A model generated the notes under the pieces. That model was given only the letters and a program-made list of their open reading frames with translations, was not told where the DNA came from and did not search any database. DNA of 64,000 bases from Janthinobacterium sp. (GTDB lineage: Bacteria; Pseudomonadota; Gammaproteobacteria; Burkholderiales; Burkholderiaceae_D). The translations under genes and the position numbers were made by a program. How positions within the stretch are numbered: position 1 is the stretch's first letter; every line of letters starts with the position of its first letter. The DNA is taken from contig NZ_RFSK01000022.1 of the NCBI RefSeq assembly GCF_009923995.1, positions 1 to 64,000 on the forward strand, in the 5' to 3' direction. This document shows, piece after piece, positions 25,861-36,496 of this stretch.

Positions 25861-27222
25861 ATGAAACAATTCCTGGCAGCGCTCTGCCTGATGTTCTGCG
25901 CCCAGGCGGCGCAGGCGGTCAACCTGACGGGCGTGCCCAACGCGCACGACCCCGGTACGCTGACCCGCGACGGCGACACGTATTTCAATTTCACCACCGG
26001 CAACGGCATCTGGTATTCCACCTCGACGGACATGCTGAACTGGTCGGCCGGCCCCGCGCCCGTCTTCAGCACGCCGCCGGCCTGGATCGCCAACAAGATT
26101 CCCAACTTCGGCGGCTCGTACTGGGCGCCGGACGTGATCCACATGAACGGCTACTATTATCTGTATTACTCGGTATCGACCTTCGGCACGTCCGTGTCGG
26201 CCATCGGCGTGGCCCGCTCGGCCTCGCTGAAGAACCCCGCCTGGACGGACCTGGGCATCGTCGTGCAATCGTATGGCGGCGGCGCGGAAATCAATGCCAT
26301 CGACCCGGCCCTGTTCCGCGACTATGACGGCAAGGTCTACATGTCCTACGGCTCGTTTTTCGGCGGCATCGGCTTGACGGAAATCAACCAGGCCACGGGC
26401 AAGACGACGGGCAACGTCACCACCATCCTCGGTGGCGGCGGCAAGGATATCGAAGCGCCCTACATCACGCGCGACGGCGAGTATTACTATCTGTTCGTCA
26501 ACCGCGGCAAATGCTGCCAGGGCGCCGCCAGCACGTATTACGTGGAAGTGCAGCGCGCCAGCAGCGTGACGGGACCGTACAGCGGCACGCGCACGGCGCT
26601 GCCCAACCTCGATGGCAAGTACAAGGGGCCGGGCCATATCGGCGTGCTCAAGTAGGATGGCTGCAATTACACCTCCATCCACTATTACGACGTGAACGAC
26701 AATGGCGCGGCCAAGCTCGACATATTGAAGATGACGTATGGCGACGGCTGGCCCAGCCTGACGCGCAATTTCACGGTGGCCAGCTGCGGCGGCATTTCCG
26801 ACGGCCCCACGGTGCTGCGCTCACGCCTGAGCGGCAAGGCCCTGGCCGTGGCCGGTGCCAGCACGGTCAATGGCGCGCTGGTGCAGCAGCAGACGTACAC
26901 GGGGGCAAAGCACCAGCAGTGGTACGTGGTGGGACATGGCGACGGGTATTACAGCCTGATCAACGCGAACAGCCTGCTGGGCCTGGACGACTACAACAAC
27001 TCGACCACGGCCGGGACGAATATCGCGCAATGGAGCTACTGGAGCGGACTGGGCCAGCAATGGCGCTTCGCCAGCCCCGCGTCCGGCTACCAGACGATCA
27101 GCAATCGCTACAGCAACCTGACTCTGGACGTACTCAATTTGAGCACGGCGGAAAACGCGCAGATCATCCAGTGGAACCTGACCAATGCGAACAACCAGCA
27201 GTGGTCGCTGAGCCGGCCGTAG
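25861..27222 (+). pseudogene. GH43 arabinanase-like enzyme with C-terminal ricin-type (CBM13-like) domain, interrupted by in-frame TAG at 26653-26655
   Basis: Same reading frame on both sides of the stop: 'GPGHIGVLK*DGCNYTSIHYYDVNDNGAAKLDILKMTYGDGWPSL' then ricin-like QxW repeats ('NQQWSLSRP'). Confidence 0.75.
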
Positions 27223-27272
27223 CGGAGGCGTACAAACGCGGGCATACTGGAGGAAATTAACTGAAAGACACT

Positions 27273-27512
27273 ATGCGCGATACCGCCTACTTTTCCACCA
27301 TGGGACGCTTCGTCCATGCCTGCGTGCGGCTCGAGGTACTGCTAGAGACGGCTCCCGCTGCGCTGCCGGCCGGCGTGCGGGCCGCGCAGGCAGAGCTGGC
27401 GGCGCTGCTCGCCAGGATGGTGGACGGCAGCCTGCAGCCGACGGAGGAGGAACTCGATGCCCTGACGGCGCGGGCCGAAGCGGCAATACGGGACGGGCAG
27501 GCGGCTGGCTGA
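27273..27512 (+). CDS. Small hypothetical protein (79 aa)
   Basis: ORF with consistent length; no recognised family. Confidence 0.5.
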   Translation: MRDTAYFSTMGRFVHACVRLEVLLETAPAALPAGVRAAQAELAALLARMVDGSLQPTEEELDALTARAEAAIRDGQAAG

Positions 27513-27959
27513 TCAGCCAGCCAGCACGGACTGCACCGTCGTCGCCAGGTCTTCCAGGCGCACGGGCTTGACGAGGAAGTGGCGGAAGCCCACGGCCAGC
27601 GCGTCGTCCATGTACATGGGCAGGCTGTGGCCCGTGACGGCGATCAGCACGGCGTGCGCGGTTTCCGGATTGTTGTGCAGGCGGCGGCCGATCTCGATGC
27701 CGCTGATGCCGGGCATTTCGATGTCGAGGTAGACGGCGTCGGGCACGCACAGCTTGACTTGCTCGACGGCCATCTGCCAGTTGCGCACCACCACGGCATG
27801 GTGGCCCAGCGCTTCGAGCAGCATGGCCAGCGATTCCCCCACTTCCTGGTTGTCATCCACCACCAGCAGATTGAGCTTGCGCGCGGCGGCGGCAGGCTGC
27901 TCGCCCTGGCGGCGTTCCACGGTGGAACTGCCTGGTATCGGTTCAGTTGTCTGGCTCAT
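27513..27959 (-). CDS. Stand-alone response regulator receiver protein
   Basis: 'LNLLVVDDNQEVGESLAMLLEALGH', 'DAVYLDIEMPGISGIEIGRRL', 'FLVKPV'. Confidence 0.88.
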   Translation of the reverse strand: MSQTTEPIPGSSTVERRQGEQPAAAARKLNLLVVDDNQEVGESLAMLLEALGHHAVVVRNWQMAVEQVKLCVPDAVYLDIEMPGISGIEIGRRLHNNPETAHAVLIAVTGHSLPMYMDDALAVGFRHFLVKPVRLEDLATTVQSVLAG

Positions 27960-28137
27960 TGTACGTTCACGTCTGACGGCTGCAAAGACGGGAGTATACA
28001 AGAAGCGCGCGCAATGCCGCCGCACCCCAGCAATGCTGCCAGGCGGCAATCCAGCGGCCGGCTGTACCACGCTTGCAACACTTCCCCGCCGTCGTGCGAC
28101 GAAAGCCGGCATTACGCAGTATGCGCAATTGACGGAT

Positions 28138-28165
28138 AAAATGAGAATCATTATCATTCTTATCC
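28138..28165 (+). promoter_or_regulatory. Fur box upstream of TonB-dependent receptor
   Basis: aaaatgagaatcattatcattcttatcc. Confidence 0.75.
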
Positions 28166-28246
28166 CCTTGCGCCGGATGTCCTCGCCACGATGTTGTCGC
28201 GCCGCCCGATTGCCCGCGCAACCATCGTCATTACGGAGATTCATGC

Positions 28247-30358
28247 ATGGCCGCCACACTTTCCCCACTGCCCTTTTCCCTGCGCCCGTGCGCGCTGGCC
28301 ATCGCCCTCGCCTGCCTGGGCGCGCCTTGCGCCGCGCAGGCCCAGGAAGCCAACTCGGCAGACAACGCCGGCCCCATCCTCGAATCCATCCAGGTCAGCA
28401 GCAACCTGCTGGGTACCAGCATGGCCGCCAGCACGAAGAATTTTGCCGGCGCCCGTACGGTGGTGCAGAAGGAAGATATCGAGAACTCGGGCGCGTCCAG
28501 CATCAGCGACGTGATGCGCCGCATTCCCGGCGTGCAGATCAGCGACAACTCGGGCAGCGCCGGCAGCGCCGTGTCGCTCAACATCGGCGTGCGGGGCCTG
28601 GCCGGACGCTATTCGCCGCGCAGCACAGTCTTGCTCGATGGCATCCCGATGTCGGTGGCGCCGTATGGCCAGCCGCAGCTGTCGTTCGCTCCCGTCAGCC
28701 TGGCCAACGTGGAAACGGTGGACGTCGTGCGCGGCGGCGGCGCCGTGCGCTTCGGCCCGCAGAACGTGGGCGGCATCATCAACTTCAAGACGCGCCGCGT
28801 GCCCACCACGCCGGGCATCACGGGCGACGCCAGCGTGCGCTACAACTCGTACAGCGAAGTGGGCCAGAACACGCAGGCCAGCGTGTTTGCCGGCACCCAG
28901 CTCGACAATGGTCTGGGCCTGGCCATCCTGTACTCGGGCATCCGCGGCAGCGACTGGCGCGTGGCCAGCGATGAAAAGGTCAACGACTTCGCCCTGAAGT
29001 TCCGCTACGACCTGAGCCCCACGGCTGAAATCTACGGCAAGCTGTCCTACTACGACGTCAATTCGCGCACGCCGGGCGGCCTGACCGTGGCGCAATATAA
29101 TGCCGACCCGTTCCAGAACACGCGCCGCGGCGACTTCTGGAGCGGCGAGCGCAAGGCTGTCGACATCGGCTACCTGAACGCCATTTCCGGCACGCAGGAA
29201 ATGGAAGTGCGCGCCTACTACAACAAAAGTTCGCGCCAGAGCACGCTCGTCAACGCCACCAACACGGGCATGGGCCACCAGCCGCGCAACTATGAAACCA
29301 TGGCCGTCGAGCCCCGCTACACGCAGCGCTTCGTCACGGGCAAGGTGTCGCAGGATGTCACCGTCGGCTACCGCTACCTGGCGGAACGGGCCGACGAGAG
29401 CGTCTACAACGTCGTCATCGCCACGGGCGTGCAGCAGGCGCCGACGCGCTTTGCCAACAATTCGACCGACGCGCAGGCCGTGTACATCGACGACAAGATC
29501 GCCGCCGGCGCGTGGCGCATCACGCCGGGCGTGCGCTACGAGCACATCAAGACGGAGCGCATCAATCACCTGCCGGCCGATGAGACGATCGACTTGCTCA
29601 ACAACAAGGCCCTGCCATCACTGAACGTGGCCTACTTGCTCAACAACAATGTCACGCTGTTCAGCAACTACAACAGCTCCTTCGGCGCCGTGCAGAACAC
29701 GCAGCTCAATTCGCAGTCGGGCAAGAATCCCCTGCAGCCGGAACTGGCGAAGACGGCCGAGCTGGGCGCGCGCTGGAAGAGCGGACAGCTGGCAGCCGAG
29801 GCAACCTTGTTCAACATCAAGTTCGACAACCAGATCCAGTCCGTCGGCAGCGGCAGCAACGTCACCTTCTACAACGTGGGCGCCACGCACCACCGGGGCC
29901 TGGAATCGGCGCTCGACTACCGCTTCGACAAGTCCGGCCCCCTGGCCGGCCTGAACGCCTACGCCACCTACACCTATACCAAGGCCACCCTGCAGGACGG
30001 CGTGAACGCCGGCAACGACGTGCCGTTCTACTCGCGCACCACGGATACCGTCGGCGCCCATTACCAGCTGGGCGCCTGGGGCTTCGACCTGTCGAGCACC
30101 CACCAGAGCCGCCAGTTTGCCGACGATGCCAATACCGTGGCGGAAAGCGCCAAGGGCGACGTGGGCGTGATTCCCGGCTTCCGCACGTGGAATGCCCAGG
30201 CAAAATGGCAAGTCCCGGGACAGGCGGGCCTGGAACTGGTCGCCGGCGTCAACAACCTGGCCGACAAGCGCTACTTCACGCGCACGTCCGACGCCAACCT
30301 GGGCAAGATGGTGGGCGCGCCGCGCATGGTCTACGTGCAGGGCCGCCTGATTTTCTGA
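28247..30358 (+). CDS. TonB-dependent siderophore/Fe-citrate type (FecA-like) receptor
   Basis: 703 aa with signal peptide; plug domain 'RIPGVQISDNSGSAGSAVSLNIGVRGLAGRYSPRSTVLLDGIPMS'; C-terminal F; Fur box upstream. Confidence 0.9.
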   Translation: MAATLSPLPFSLRPCALAIALACLGAPCAAQAQEANSADNAGPILESIQVSSNLLGTSMAASTKNFAGARTVVQKEDIENSGASSISDVMRRIPGVQISDNSGSAGSAVSLNIGVRGLAGRYSPRSTVLLDGIPMSVAPYGQPQLSFAPVSLANVETVDVVRGGGAVRFGPQNVGGIINFKTRRVPTTPGITGDASVRYNSYSEVGQNTQASVFAGTQLDNGLGLAILYSGIRGSDWRVASDEKVNDFALKFRYDLSPTAEIYGKLSYYDVNSRTPGGLTVAQYNADPFQNTRRGDFWSGERKAVDIGYLNAISGTQEMEVRAYYNKSSRQSTLVNATNTGMGHQPRNYETMAVEPRYTQRFVTGKVSQDVTVGYRYLAERADESVYNVVIATGVQQAPTRFANNSTDAQAVYIDDKIAAGAWRITPGVRYEHIKTERINHLPADETIDLLNNKALPSLNVAYLLNNNVTLFSNYNSSFGAVQNTQLNSQSGKNPLQPELAKTAELGARWKSGQLAAEATLFNIKFDNQIQSVGSGSNVTFYNVGATHHRGLESALDYRFDKSGPLAGLNAYATYTYTKATLQDGVNAGNDVPFYSRTTDTVGAHYQLGAWGFDLSSTHQSRQFADDANTVAESAKGDVGVIPGFRTWNAQAKWQVPGQAGLELVAGVNNLADKRYFTRTSDANLGKMVGAPRMVYVQGRLIF

Positions 30359-30415
30359 TGCCTGCGCGCAGCGCCTATCGCATCGATAGGGCCCTGCACG
30401 CGCCCGGCAGTCCAG

Positions 30416-30453
30416 AAAACCTGCATCGTTGTTGTGGCGATGCAGGTTTTTTT
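30416..30453 (+). terminator. Terminator after TonB receptor
   Basis: aaaacctgcatcgttgttgtggcgatgcaggttttttt. Confidence 0.85.
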
Positions 30454-30688
30454 TACGTCCCCGATGTCACAAAAATACCGTGAGGCAAGCGCCCTCACCA
30501 CCGTGTTCGCCCTGGGCCGGCGCGACGACGATTTCAACAAGGAAATCAATTGCCATACAGACACAAATCATTTCACAATTGCAAATATTTTTAGCGAGCA
30601 CTTGTTCTGGAAGTGAGTTTTGGTGATATTCTTTAAATGTCATTTAGGAAATCAAATTAACTTTTAACCAACCAAAAACGGACCCCTC

Positions 30689-31348
30689 ATGAAAACGCCT
30701 GCCACTCTCTGCACGATCGCCGCCCTGGCCGCCCTGGCCACCGCTGGCGCCGCCAACGCCGCGACCGAACTGGTGGTCAACGGCAGTTTCGAGGACAACG
30801 TCATCGCCACGCCCTGGGCCCCCGTCAGCAGCGTGACGGGCTGGACCTCGTCGGCCGGCGGCAACTCGGCCTTTGAAATCCAGAAGGGCGCCACGCAGGG
30901 CGGCTTGAGCGGCTTCAATCCCGTCGCCGCCAGCGGCACGCAATACCTGGAACTCAATACCGACCGGCTGACCTCCGTCTCGCAAGCCATCGCCACCACG
31001 GCCGGCGGCACGTATGCGCTGTCGTTTGCCTATTCGGGCCGTCCCGACACGCCGGGCGGCGCGAACAGCCTGATGAATGTCTACTGGGGCTCCACCCTGC
31101 TCACGCCCACGGCACTGGTCGGCAACACGGGCGGCGTGTGGCAAAGCTACAGCCAGAACCTGACGGCGCTCGGCTCGTCCACCGTGCTGCGCTTCGAGTC
31201 GATCGGCCCCGTGTCCTCGCCCACGTACGGCTCCTACCTGGACAATGTGTCGGTGATGGCCGCCGTGCCGGAACCGGAAACCTACGCCATGATGCTGCTG
31301 GGCCTGGGCTTGCTGGGCTTCATGGCACGCCGCAAGCCCGCCGCCTGA
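30689..31348 (+). CDS. PEP-CTERM sorting domain-containing protein
   Basis: Signal peptide; C-terminus 'AVPEPETYAMMLLGLGLLGFMARRKPAA'. Confidence 0.88.
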   Translation: MKTPATLCTIAALAALATAGAANAATELVVNGSFEDNVIATPWAPVSSVTGWTSSAGGNSAFEIQKGATQGGLSGFNPVAASGTQYLELNTDRLTSVSQAIATTAGGTYALSFAYSGRPDTPGGANSLMNVYWGSTLLTPTALVGNTGGVWQSYSQNLTALGSSTVLRFESIGPVSSPTYGSYLDNVSVMAAVPEPETYAMMLLGLGLLGFMARRKPAA

Positions 31349-31368
31349 TTCCGGCCAGCGCCGCGCCC

Positions 31369-31402
31369 CAGCCGCCCCGCCGCATGGCCGGGCGGCTTTT
31401 TG
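31369..31402 (+). terminator. Terminator after PEP-CTERM gene
   Basis: gccgccccgccgcatggccgggcggctttttgc. Confidence 0.7.
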
Positions 31403-31605
31403 CATGGCGCAGCAGCTATGCATGGCATGAAATGTTGCCCTTGGGAATTAAATTGGGACTACAATAGCATCGTATCAAGCAATGCCAGGCATCGCTCCGC
31501 CAGGGCCCCTACCCCGCCCTGATCATCAGCACGCATTTTTTGAACAGGATGGCTGGCGGTGCCGGACCTTGCTTCCGCTCCCGACACCACCACCAAGCAC
31601 GCACC

Positions 31606-32055
31606 ATGTCTGAAGAAAAAACCATTACCGAAACCAGTTCCTACGGCAAGGACACGCCCGTGGGGCGTCCCGACATCGATGGCCGCGCCGGCATTTTCGT
31701 GCCCACTGCGGAATTTGACATCGACAACACCACCACCATCCGCAAGGGTGCCGGCATCGTCGGCTTCGGCAACCTCGATGGCACGCTGACCGTGTACTTC
31801 GAGGCGAACCGCTTCGATGAAAGCAACCTGCACAAGTGGGAACACAAGGCGCGCAAGGCCTATGACCGCATGGTCATGGGCGCGCCCACGGTGTCGAAGG
31901 CGAAGATCGATGCGCGCATGCTGGAACAGGTGGGCATCATCGACGGCATGGGCATCAATCTCAAGCATCCGGAACGCCTGACGCACTGGCTGACGATCTC
32001 GAACGTGCTCGACACGGCACCGGAGGCGCCCGTCGTGCGCTGGAAGAACCGCTGA
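31606..32055 (+). CDS. Hypothetical protein
   Basis: 149-aa ORF from MSEEKTITETSSYGKDTP; family not recognised. Confidence 0.6.
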   Translation: MSEEKTITETSSYGKDTPVGRPDIDGRAGIFVPTAEFDIDNTTTIRKGAGIVGFGNLDGTLTVYFEANRFDESNLHKWEHKARKAYDRMVMGAPTVSKAKIDARMLEQVGIIDGMGINLKHPERLTHWLTISNVLDTAPEAPVVRWKNR

Positions 32056-32203
32056 CCGGCCGCAGAGCGCGGCTGGGCACCGGTGGCGAGGCATTGTCCT
32101 ACAAAGTGGCGGAGCGTCATCTGATGCCTGTATGCATCAACTCATCCTATGATGAGAACATGCCCGGCGCGTCCAGACGCCCCCTACCACTCAGGAGTAC
32201 GAC

Positions 32204-32320
32204 ATGTCCCGCCTCATCCCGATCAGCTTTGGTGCCTTGCAAATAGGTCTGGCCGCAGCGGCGATGTATATCCTGTGCTCGGCGGACGTGCTGCACCAGA
32301 GCGCCGTGTATTTCCACTGA
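32204..32320 (+). CDS. Small (38 aa) single-TM protein MSRLIPISFGALQIGLAAAAMYILCSADVLHQSAVYFH
   Basis: AGGAG 6 nt upstream of ATG; one hydrophobic helix; below the ORF-track length cutoff. Confidence 0.45.
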   Translation: MSRLIPISFGALQIGLAAAAMYILCSADVLHQSAVYFH

Positions 32321-32441
32321 GCGGGCTCCCCGCTGCACGCCATGAGCGCGGACGGCCAGACGCCGCCGGCAAGCCGCGCGGCGGCGTGACGCACAAGGGC
32401 GCGCGCCGTGCCAGGCATGGCCTGGCAGGAAAAAGGAAGGA

Positions 32442-32825
32442 CTAGCGGCGGCCGTAGTAACGGCCATGCCCGCCCCAGCCGCCGCGGTGTCCGCGGTAGC
32501 CTCCGAAGCCGAACACGAAGTCCAGGCCGATCGACACGGGCGGATTGTAGTAGTACGGCTGTGGCGCGTACACGGGGGCCGGCACATACACCGGTTGCTG
32601 CACGTACACGGGCTGCTGTTGCACGTACACGGGTTCACTCGTGTATTCGACGCGCGGGGCGCCGACGACGCTGCCCGACTGGGACGGCTCGGACGACACC
32701 GTGTGCCACTCGTACGGATTGTAGGCTGCCTGTGGCGCGCGCGTGCCGTAGTAGGCGGGGCCGGGAGGGGCCACGGCGCAGCCACCCAGGGCGGCCAGTG
32801 AAATTACTGCCAGCAGGGTTTTCAT
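32442..32825 (-). CDS. Lipoprotein with Tyr/Pro/Val/Gln-rich repeats
   Basis: Lipobox 'LAALGGCAV'; 'PVYVQQQPVYVQQPVYVPAPVYAPQPYYYNPP'. Confidence 0.65.
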   Translation of the reverse strand: MKTLLAVISLAALGGCAVAPPGPAYYGTRAPQAAYNPYEWHTVSSEPSQSGSVVGAPRVEYTSEPVYVQQQPVYVQQPVYVPAPVYAPQPYYYNPPVSIGLDFVFGFGGYRGHRGGWGGHGRYYGRR

Positions 32826-33001
32826 CGCAATTCTCCTGATATGTACTACCTTAATTAAGTACTATAAGAAATTACGCCGGCCTTTGCTGTGCTTTTACCG
32901 ATTGTTACACCCCTACGCATGCCGCAACATAAAATGTGGCAAAGCCGCCACAAGCGGCCTGTGCTGCGGGTCCGCAGCGCCGCCCCGCCACGCATAAACG
33001 C

Positions 33002-33574
33002 TCAGATAAAGGGAATGTCGCAGCTGTCGATGGCCTTGCCGGCCGCATCGTAGCGCTGCACGCACACCTGGTAGCGCACGCCGTAATCCAGGTCGATCTG
33101 CTCGACCTTGCCATACTTCAATTTCCAGCTGGGCTGTACCTGCTTCTTGCCGACCAGGGCCGCCACATCCTGCGGGATGGCCATGGCCGTCTGCGTCTCG
33201 CCCTGGCGCGCATCCTGGCGCCGCGCCACGTCGATGGCCACGCCCAGCGTCAGGTCGACGCCGCCCTCCATGTAGGCCAGCGTGGGCACGCTGCGCTGCG
33301 CGCGCATCACGCCCCAGGCGCAGGACTTGCCGCCCGCATCGCATTGCTTCAGCTGCGCCAGCGGAAAATATTCGGCGGCGATCGTGCCATGCTTGACAGG
33401 CCAGCTCGTGCGCACGCCGTCACGCTTGCCGTTCAGGGGATTGTCCCAGCTCAGGCTATTGACGATGGCCACGGTTTGCCCCTCCTGCAAGCCTGCCGGC
33501 GTCCCGAGGGAAGCACAGGCGGACAGCAGCAGGCCGCTGGCGGCGAGGACGGACAGTATCAGGGTGCGTTGCAT
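33002..33574 (-). CDS. Hypothetical lipoprotein
   Basis: 'MQRTLILSVLAASGLLLSACASLGTPAG' lipobox. Confidence 0.65.
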   Translation of the reverse strand: MQRTLILSVLAASGLLLSACASLGTPAGLQEGQTVAIVNSLSWDNPLNGKRDGVRTSWPVKHGTIAAEYFPLAQLKQCDAGGKSCAWGVMRAQRSVPTLAYMEGGVDLTLGVAIDVARRQDARQGETQTAMAIPQDVAALVGKKQVQPSWKLKYGKVEQIDLDYGVRYQVCVQRYDAAGKAIDSCDIPFI

Positions 33575-33742
33575 AATCAACCTCTTCTTGGCGGAAACCG
33601 CGTTGGATGCCCCGAGGGTAACAGAATCGGGGACGGTAGCGCCGTTGCCTGGCGCACATAACAAGACGGGCAGCGCCCTTGCAAGCGCTGCCCGTCGCGG
33701 GTCAGGTCGTCAGCAGGAGCCAGCCTTCCGCCGGCACCCGGA

Positions 33743-34102
33743 TCAGTCCAGTTTCCAGGCGTAATCCACCTTGGTCCAGGTCTGCGCCGCGGCGCCGTCC
33801 TTGGTGCCCGGCTTGAACTTGCAGGCGGAAATGGCTTTCACGGCGGCCTTGTCCAGGTTCTTGAAGCCGCTGCTCTTCTCGACTTTCGAATCGGCAACGC
33901 TGCCGTCGGCATTCACCAGGAAAGACATCGTCACCGTGCCCTGCTCTTCATTCATCAGCGAGGCCTTCGGATATTCGGCCTTGCAGTTCTTCGAATCGAA
34001 CGACGCCGGTACTTCGGCCGCATACGCGGCGGAAGTCACGGACACCAGCAAGGCTGCTGCAACACTCATAAAACGCTTATTCTCAAACATGTGCTTCCCC
34101 AT
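33743..34102 (-). CDS. Secreted TonB C-terminal-domain-only protein
   Basis: Signal peptide then 'CKAEYPKASLMNEEQGTVTMSFLVNADGSVADSKVEKSSGFKNLDKAAVKAISACKFKPG'. Confidence 0.82.
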   Translation of the reverse strand: MGKHMFENKRFMSVAAALLVSVTSAAYAAEVPASFDSKNCKAEYPKASLMNEEQGTVTMSFLVNADGSVADSKVEKSSGFKNLDKAAVKAISACKFKPGTKDGAAAQTWTKVDYAWKLD

Positions 34103-34220
34103 GATTATCAGATACGGTCATTACAATTTCTGCCTGCTACGCAGGGCGCTGCTGCCGGGGCGGTAATGCGGGAATTACCTTCCTGGACAGGCAGACGGCC
34201 CTCTTCACGCCGGCTGGCGC

Positions 34221-35978
34221 TTAAAACTCTTCCCACTCGTCATTGCTGGTGCTGGCCGCGGCCGCCTTGCGGGGCGCCGCAGGGGCGACAGGCGCAGCCG
34301 CTTCGGTCTTGCGCGTCAGCGACTTGACCGGACGCAATGCCGGTGCCGGCTTGCGCACGGCAACGGGCGCGGCCGCCACGGGGGCCGGCACGTAGGCCGC
34401 CGGTTTTTCCTCGCCTTCGACCAGCTTGAAGATGCTGACCACGTGGGCCAGTTCGGCCGCCTGGTCCTGCAGGCTTTGCGCCGCGGCGGCCGCCTGTTCT
34501 ACCAGGGCCGCATTCTGCTGCGTCATGCCATCCATCTCGATGATCGCCAGGTTGACCTGTTCGATGCCGGCGCTCTGCTCCTGGCTGGCACTGGCGATCT
34601 CGCTCATGATGTCGGTAACGCGGCGCACGCTGTCGACCACTTCGCCCATCGTCACGCCGGCCTGGCCGACGAGGCGCGTGCCCCGTTCCGTCTTCTCGGC
34701 CGAATCGTCGATGAGGATCTTGATTTCCTTCGCGGCGCCAGCGGAACGCTGGGCCAGGTTGCGCACTTCCGACGCCACCACGGCAAAGCCGCGGCCCTGT
34801 TCGCCGGCACGCGCCGCTTCCACGGCCGCGTTCAGCGCCAGGATGTTGGTCTGGAAGGCGATGCCATCGATCACGCCGATGATGTCGACGATCTTCTTCG
34901 CCGATTCATTGATCGAGCTCATGGTATCGACCACTTGCGACACGACGGAGCCGCCTTTCAGGGCCACGTCCGACGCGGTGGCGGCCAGCTTGTTGGCTTC
35001 CCGCGCATTGTCCGCATTCTGTTTCACGGTCGAGGTCAGCTCTTCCATGGCCGACGCCGTTTTTTCCAGCGCGCTGGCCTGCATTTCCGTGCGCGAAGAC
35101 AGGTCGATATTGCCGTCGGCAATTTCACGCGAGGCCGTGCCGATGGTTTCCGTGCCGACACGTACCTGGCCGACGATGCCCACCAGGCTGTTGCGCATTT
35201 CCTTCATTTCCGCCAGCAGGCTGGAATTGTCCGAAGGCTGGGTGTGGATGCCGATCGACAGGTCGCCATTGGCGATGCTGCCGGCGATCGATGCCGTGTA
35301 GTCCGGTTCGCCGCCCAGCTGCTTGAGCAGGCCACGCGTGATCACCAGTGCTGCCGCCACGCCCATCGCCACGGCCAGTACGCCGAGGATGATCATGAAC
35401 AGGCGCGCGCTGTCGAAGGCCTTGCGGGCATCCGATTGCATCTGCTCGTTCAGCTTGTCTTCCAGGGTGGCCAGCTGCTCCAGCGCTTCCATCCATTTTT
35501 TCTGTACCGGGCGGATTTCCTTGATCATCACGCGCGTGGCGCCTTCCGCATCGTTGGCCATCCACAGGGCGGATGCCTTGGCGATGGCCGGCATGGCGGC
35601 GGCTTCATATTCCTTGATCGAGGCCAGCAAGGCCTTTTCTTCGGAAGTCGACTCGACGGCGAATTTCTCTTCGAGCTTTTTCTGCGTTTCCTGATAGGTC
35701 GCCGTTTGCGTCTTGATACGCGCCATTTCCGGCTCCATATCGCTCGCGTCGGTCATCAGGGTCAGGATGCGCAGCGACGTGATGCGGTCGCTGACGTTGC
35801 CACGCATGTCGATCACCAGGCGGGTGACGACGTTGTTGACATTGATCACGTGATCGAGACGTTCCTGGATTTGCGCCATGCGCGCGATACCGAGGACGGT
35901 CACGGCCACCAGCAGAACCAGTACCAGGGCGAATCCCAGGCCCAGGCGAGTACCAACCTTCATTTTTGCTAAATTCAT
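34221..35978 (-). CDS. Methyl-accepting chemotaxis protein
   Basis: 585 aa; MCP hairpin '[47 protein letters not shown]'; two TMs and 4HB-type sensor. Confidence 0.95.
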   Translation of the reverse strand: MNLAKMKVGTRLGLGFALVLVLLVAVTVLGIARMAQIQERLDHVINVNNVVTRLVIDMRGNVSDRITSLRILTLMTDASDMEPEMARIKTQTATYQETQKKLEEKFAVESTSEEKALLASIKEYEAAAMPAIAKASALWMANDAEGATRVMIKEIRPVQKKWMEALEQLATLEDKLNEQMQSDARKAFDSARLFMIILGVLAVAMGVAAALVITRGLLKQLGGEPDYTASIAGSIANGDLSIGIHTQPSDNSSLLAEMKEMRNSLVGIVGQVRVGTETIGTASREIADGNIDLSSRTEMQASALEKTASAMEELTSTVKQNADNAREANKLAATASDVALKGGSVVSQVVDTMSSINESAKKIVDIIGVIDGIAFQTNILALNAAVEAARAGEQGRGFAVVASEVRNLAQRSAGAAKEIKILIDDSAEKTERGTRLVGQAGVTMGEVVDSVRRVTDIMSEIASASQEQSAGIEQVNLAIIEMDGMTQQNAALVEQAAAAAQSLQDQAAELAHVVSIFKLVEGEEKPAAYVPAPVAAAPVAVRKPAPALRPVKSLTRKTEAAAPVAPAAPRKAAAASTSNDEWEEF

Positions 35979-36496
35979 TTCGGCTCTTCGTAAATGAAAC
36001 TATTGATAAGAATTTTGCCCGGCACGACAAGACGAAGGCTGCGGAACGCCGGTAGCCGCTGCTGCCTCTCGGCCAGCCGGCGGTATCCGGCCGCACGCAG
36101 CCTGAGGTACTTCCTGGTCTACAACAGCCCTGGCAACACCAGTGACTGCGAATGCAAATTTGTTCCACACACTGCAGTTTTTACACTGTTGATGGTGAGA
36201 TCAACATCAAACATTCATATGAGAAATATTTGTCTATAATCAATTATAGGTGTAAATTTTGCCTCAAAGCAAGCAATAAGTGCCTGAATAAATTGCAGAT
36301 TAACTTTCTTCGGGGAAATGGCAACAACGCCGTTTCTTGCCAAGCAGAAACGCCCCATTGCAGTGCGGGCGTGCGCCGAAAATGCGCATTTACAACACAT
36401 GGCATAGCCTTATGACATCGTTTTCTGCGAGGCAACAGGGGGAAGGAGTGCGGCGGGTAATACCAGTGCGGCAGGCACAGGTATAGACAAGTTGAG

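Noticed and set aside
36187-36205. gttgat-ggtgag-atcaac hairpin upstream of the MCP gene
   Set aside because: Single isolated 6-bp stem in AT-rich DNA, consistent with chance.
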